From CAZHDI01 sp964531285 (GTDB lineage: Bacteria > Pseudomonadota > Alphaproteobacteria > JAJFIK01): DNA of 8,597 bases. Of this stretch, positions 5,586 through 8,597 are shown in pieces (the stretch's first letter is position 1; each line of letters starts with the position of its first letter). The notes below the pieces were generated by a model. It ran no database searches, was not told the DNA's origin, and saw nothing but the letters and a program-made list of their open reading frames with translations. The stretch spans positions 1 through 8,597 of the forward strand of contig CAZHDI010000119.1 in assembly GCA_964531285.1 (NCBI GenBank), written 5' to 3'. A program made the position numbers and the translations under genes.

Positions 5586-7088
5586 TTACAATTTTTGGTC
5601 GTAATCTCCGACGTCCGGATGGGTCTGAAGCACGCCGTCGATGGCCTCGAACATGGCCCGCATATTCTGCTCCGACGTCGGACTTTCGACAACCACCACC
5701 AGGCCCGGTTTATTGGACGAGGCGCGCACCAAACCCCAGGTGCCGTCGGCCACCACGATCCGCACGCCGTTCACCGTCACCACATCCTGGATCGGCTGGC
5801 CGATCAACTCACCGCCGCCCTTGGCGAGATTGGTGAAATGCTCCGTAACCGCATCGACGACCAGGTATTTCTTGTCGTCCGGGCATTTGGGCGACATGGT
5901 CGGCGAGCCCCAGGTCTGCTGAAGATCCCGGCGCAGATCCGCCATGGTCTTGGCCGGGTTGCGGTCCAGCATCTCCAGGATCGCGATGGCCGAAACCATC
6001 CCGTCGTCATAGCCGTGGCCGATGGGCTTGTTGAAGAAGTAGTGCCCCGACTTTTCAAAGCCGACCAGTGCATCAAGCTCGTTCACCCGGCGCTTGATGT
6101 AGGAATGGCCGGTCTTCCAATAGTCGGTCTTGGCGCCGTGCTCCTTGAGGACCGGATCGGTCAAAAAGAGGCCGGTCGATTTCACATCGACCACGAATTG
6201 CGCGTTCGGGTGCTGCTTGACCAGATCGCGCGCCAGCATGACGCCAACCTTATCGGCGAAGATTTCCTCGCCCTCATTGTCCACCACGCCGCAGCGGTCG
6301 CCATCGCCGTCGAAGGCGAGGCCCACATCGGCCTTGTGCTCCAGCACCGCGTCGCGCACGGCATGGAGCATTTCCAGGTCTTCCGGGTTCGGATTGTAGC
6401 GCGGGAAGCTGTGATCGAGCGTACAGTCGAGCGGGATGACCTCCGCGCCGATGGCTTCCAGGATCTTCGGGGCGAACGCGCCGGCGGTGCCGTTGCCGCA
6501 GGCCGCGACGACCTTGATGGGCCGGTCGAGTTTCTTGCCCTCGGTCAGGTCCTTGATATAGCGGTCCGCCAGATCGGGAATGAACTCATACCGTCCGCCC
6601 TCGGCGAATTGGTACGCGCCCGACAGCACCACGTCTTTGAGGCGGGACATCTCGTCCGGGCCGAAGGTCAGCGGCCGGTTGGCGCCCATCTTCACGCCGG
6701 TCCAGCCGTTTTCGTTGTGGCTCGCCGTCACCATGGCCACGCACGGCACATCAAGCGCGAATTGCGAGAAATACGCGACCGGCGAGAGCGCAAGGCCGAT
6801 ATCGTGCACATGGCACCCCGCCGCGATCAGGCCGTTCATCAGCGCCTGCTTGATCGACCCGGAATAGGAGCGGAAATCATGGCCGACCGCGATCTTCGGT
6901 TCGACGCCCATTTCGCGGATCACGGTGCCCAGGCCCAGGCCCAGGGCCTGGATACCCATCAGATTGATCTGTTCTGGAAACAGCCACCGCGCGTCGTATT
7001 CGCGGAAGCCGAGCGGGGCCACCAGGGGCAGGCGCTCGAAGTCCGCCGTGTTCGGCTTGAGATCGTCTCGCGGTGTTGGAAAGTGCAT
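5586..7088 (-). CDS. Phosphomannomutase/phosphoglucomutase
   Basis: This 500-residue enzyme of the alpha-D-phosphohexomutase family interconverts hexose 1- and 6-phosphates (mannose and/or glucose), feeding nucleotide sugars for polysaccharide and LPS synthesis in the cytoplasm. The four family landmarks appear in order: the phosphoserine loop TASHNE (121-126, Ser123), the magnesium loop DGDGDR (260-265), the sugar-recognition loop GFEKSGHYFF (343-352), and the phosphate-binding loop RASSNKPGL (455-463). Its length is close to that of bacterial bifunctional PMM/PGM enzymes. I chose ATG 7088 because GGGGA (7100-7096) precedes it by seven bases and the encoded MHFPTPRDDLKPNT begins where the family similarity does. 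The frame also opens at ATG 7169, which would add 27 Arg/Pro-rich residues without a ribosome site. It lies downstream of phnN with a 161-base gap and ends at a strong terminator. Mannose versus glucose preference is not decidable here. Confidence 0.93.
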   Translation of the reverse strand: MHFPTPRDDLKPNTADFERLPLVAPLGFREYDARWLFPEQINLMGIQALGLGLGTVIREMGVEPKIAVGHDFRSYSGSIKQALMNGLIAAGCHVHDIGLALSPVAYFSQFALDVPCVAMVTASHNENGWTGVKMGANRPLTFGPDEMSRLKDVVLSGAYQFAEGGRYEFIPDLADRYIKDLTEGKKLDRPIKVVAACGNGTAGAFAPKILEAIGAEVIPLDCTLDHSFPRYNPNPEDLEMLHAVRDAVLEHKADVGLAFDGDGDRCGVVDNEGEEIFADKVGVMLARDLVKQHPNAQFVVDVKSTGLFLTDPVLKEHGAKTDYWKTGHSYIKRRVNELDALVGFEKSGHYFFNKPIGHGYDDGMVSAIAILEMLDRNPAKTMADLRRDLQQTWGSPTMSPKCPDDKKYLVVDAVTEHFTNLAKGGGELIGQPIQDVVTVNGVRIVVADGTWGLVRASSNKPGLVVVVESPTSEQNMRAMFEAIDGVLQTHPDVGDYDQKL

Positions 7089-7095
7089 GACTGTT

Positions 7096-7100
7096 TCCCC
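7096..7100 (-). promoter_or_regulatory. Ribosome binding site that decides the mutase start
   Basis: GGGGA on the - strand lies seven bases before ATG 7088. The upstream in-frame ATG at 7169 has no purine-rich site before it, so this element favours the shorter 500-residue protein. Confidence 0.6.
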
Positions 7101-7249
7101 GAAGCTGGCGCGCGGCCGCGTGGGGTCGCGGAGAACGCGCGCCGGTCTGAGTGACTGACCCCCCGTCATGACGCGATGCTAATCCAAGAGTATGAACGCA
7201 AGGCGCATGGGCCCTGAGGGTGTAGCGGCGGGCGGCGCCGATTTCAACT

Positions 7250-7915
7250 TTAGAGCCCCGATCGGGCATCGGTTAAGGCGGCCAGCACCCGGCAGGACGG
7301 CTCCAGCCGGGCCAGGGCGGTCAGAAACCGTGCCGTGCCGGCCTCGGGCGATCCGTCGTTGAGCACGGTGCTGATATCGGCGCCCTCGACCGGATGGGAC
7401 GCTGCGCGGGAGAGGCGCTCGGCAATGGCATCTCTGCTTTCCCGGCCTCGGGCGGCGAGGCGCTGCGCGAGAACCGGGACCGGGGCGGTCACATGAAGGA
7501 TGTGTAAGGCGGCAAACCGCGCCCGGGCGGTCTCCAGAATGGCGCGCGAGCCGTTGGCGATCGCATGCCGGCCCTCGGCCAGACAGGCGAGGGCGTCCCG
7601 GGGCAGGCCGTAATCCAGTCCGTGGGCGGACCAATGGAGCGCGAAGGCACCGGCCGCGCGCGCGGCGGCGAAGTCCCCGGGCGCGGCGCTGTCAAAGTCT
7701 TCGGTATCGGGGTCGGCGGGCCGGGTGATCACGCGGCGCACGAAGACGAAACGCGGGCAGTCCGCAAGGGCGGTCTGGGCCCGGCGCATCAGCGTATCCT
7801 TGCCCGCCCCGCTCGGACCCACCACGAGGATGAGCGTGCCGGGCCGACCCGCCTGGGTCGGGCTCGGCTCAGCCGGGCTGGCTGGGCTCTGATCGCGGGG
7901 GCAGGGGCACGACAT
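7250..7915 (-). CDS. phnN: Ribose 1,5-bisphosphate phosphokinase PhnN
   Basis: This 221-residue P-loop kinase is related to guanylate kinase. PhnN phosphorylates ribose 1,5-bisphosphate with ATP to give PRPP, the last step in recovering the ribose carrier of the C-P lyase pathway, in the cytoplasm. A Walker A motif GPSGAGKD (33-40) follows the first strand LILVV. VRRVITRPADPDTEDF (59-74) corresponds to the conserved PhnN 'RxITRP' segment, and DYGLP (101-105) and IANGSR (119-124) are also typical of PhnN. About 27 residues of Pro/Ser-rich sequence precede the core; E. coli PhnN (about 185 residues) lacks these. An in-frame TGA at 7919-7921 makes ATG 7915 the first possible start, and no other start codon precedes the P-loop strand. 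This means a 47-base overlap with the upstream phosphoesterase gene and implies translational coupling. A GGGTGAG stretch before the ATG may serve as a ribosome site. Confidence 0.88.
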   Translation of the reverse strand: MSCPCPRDQSPASPAEPSPTQAGRPGTLILVVGPSGAGKDTLMRRAQTALADCPRFVFVRRVITRPADPDTEDFDSAAPGDFAAARAAGAFALHWSAHGLDYGLPRDALACLAEGRHAIANGSRAILETARARFAALHILHVTAPVPVLAQRLAARGRESRDAIAERLSRAASHPVEGADISTVLNDGSPEAGTARFLTALARLEPSCRVLAALTDARSGL

Positions 7916-8597
7916 GGCTCACCCACTCGTAAAGACCGGTGCGCAGATGAAGCATGAACCCGGCCGCCCCGGCAACCCGCCCGAACGGTCCAGAGGGGCT
8001 CATTTGCAGCGGATACCCATAACTCGTCGCGGGAGCCACCTTGACGACCGCGGCGCCGAGCCGGGCGGTGATCGGCCGGTGGACATGGCCGCACAGGATC
8101 AGATCGACCTGCGGATGGCGCCGGATCATGTCGCGAAAGGCCTCGACGCCCTCGAAGCGGTGGCCGTCGAAGACCGGAATGCCGACCGCCATGGGCGGGT
8201 GATGCATGGCGATGACCGTAGGCGTGCCGCTCGCTTCGGTGAGCCGGGTTTCGAGCCAGCGCAGGCGCTCCGCACACAGATGGCCGCCGGTTTCGCCATC
8301 GGCCAGCGTGTCGAGCAGGATAAGGCGCAGCGGTCCATGAACAGGATCGTCGATATGCCGCACGAAATGCATATGCGGATCGTCCGGGCTCATCGCCGCG
8401 ACCTCCGCAAGGCCGTCCCGGCAGGTCTCGCGGGCATCATGATTGCCCGGAATAACGATGAGCGGCGCCTTCAGGGGGCGCAGCCGGTCCGCCGCGTGCC
8501 GGTATTCGGCCATGGATCGTTTGTCCACCACATCGCCGGTCAGGATCACGAGGTCGGGCTGGGGATCGAGCGCGTTCACCGCCTCGACCGCGCGGGC
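7869..8597 (-). CDS. Calcineurin-like metallophosphoesterase (class III cyclic-nucleotide phosphodiesterase type), 5' end outside window
   Basis: The visible 242 residues begin ARAVEAVNALDPQPDLVILTGD and run to a TGA at 7869-7871. The reading frame is open to the window edge, so the GTG at 8577-8579 is probably internal. Dinuclear-metal motifs are present in order: TGDVVD, GNHDARE, HHPPMAVGIPVFD and GHVHRP. The first one (D-x-H) must lie beyond the edge. Spacing and the 'GIPVFDG' and 'GHVHRPI' details resemble the CpdA/GpdQ group, which hydrolyses cyclic nucleotides or glycerophosphodiesters. It is followed by phnN with a 47-base overlap. The product of the phosphoribosyl cyclic phosphate step (PhnP in E. 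coli) is the substrate of PhnN, so this enzyme may open a cyclic phosphate for PhnN. That role is inference; cAMP hydrolysis is the conservative alternative. Confidence 0.87.
   Translation of the reverse strand, partial: ARAVEAVNALDPQPDLVILTGDVVDKRSMAEYRHAADRLRPLKAPLIVIPGNHDARETCRDGLAEVAAMSPDDPHMHFVRHIDDPVHGPLRLILLDTLADGETGGHLCAERLRWLETRLTEASGTPTVIAMHHPPMAVGIPVFDGHRFEGVEAFRDMIRRHPQVDLILCGHVHRPITARLGAAVVKVAPATSYGYPLQMSPSGPFGRVAGAAGFMLHLRTGLYEWVSHVVPLPPRSEPSQPG

Noticed and set aside
5508..7154. A 548-residue open frame on the + strand opposite the phosphohexomutase
   Set aside because: It mirrors the codon bias of the mutase gene, crosses that gene's terminator, and its peptide shows no family motif.
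7089..7169. 27-residue N-terminal extension of the phosphohexomutase from ATG 7169
   Set aside because: No ribosome site precedes 7169 and the added peptide is Arg/Pro-rich without family similarity; ATG 7088 has a good site.
8577..8579. GTG as the start of the phosphoesterase
   Set aside because: The frame stays open to the window edge with family-like residues (ARAVEAV) before it, and the first metal-binding motif would be missing.

Overview
This is a high-GC, gene-dense bacterial segment with nine protein-coding genes, two of them cut by the window edges. The organism is most likely an alphaproteobacterium. The grounds are the GC-rich codon use, the type of VOC protein and phosphohexomutase present, and two GTTC-N7-GTTC motifs matching the LexA (SOS) box described for that class. 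I cannot name the genus.

The left part (1-1412, + strand) holds the 3' end of one acyl-CoA dehydrogenase gene and, 33 bases on, a complete second one. Both belong to fatty-acid or acyl-CoA beta-oxidation and look like one operon. A 239-base gap with a candidate terminator hairpin separates them from mltF (1652-3097), a membrane-anchored periplasmic lytic murein transglycosylase. Next come dusA (3185-4207, tRNA dihydrouridine synthase) and a TauE/SafE-type anion exporter (4207-5037). The last two share one base (TGATG) and are probably translationally coupled.

The right part is read on the - strand, from the right edge leftward. It holds a metallophosphoesterase (3' part only, 7869-8597), phnN (7250-7915, ribose 1,5-bisphosphokinase) overlapping it by 47 bases, a phosphomannomutase/phosphoglucomutase (5586-7088) with a strong intrinsic terminator, and a small VOC-family protein (5027-5455). 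The VOC gene overlaps the exporter tail-to-tail by 11 bases. The phosphoesterase-phnN pair suggests a phosphonate (C-P lyase) or phosphoribosyl-salvage operon extending past the right edge.

The most notable signal lies in the 67 bases between the mutase terminator and the VOC start codon. Two GTTC-N7-GTTC repeats in opposite orientation (5470-5484 and 5493-5507) flank and overlap a candidate promoter. This predicts that the VOC gene is a LexA-controlled, DNA-damage-inducible gene. No tRNA, rRNA, CRISPR array, insertion sequence or phage gene is visible, and no gene-free stretch exceeds 300 bases.
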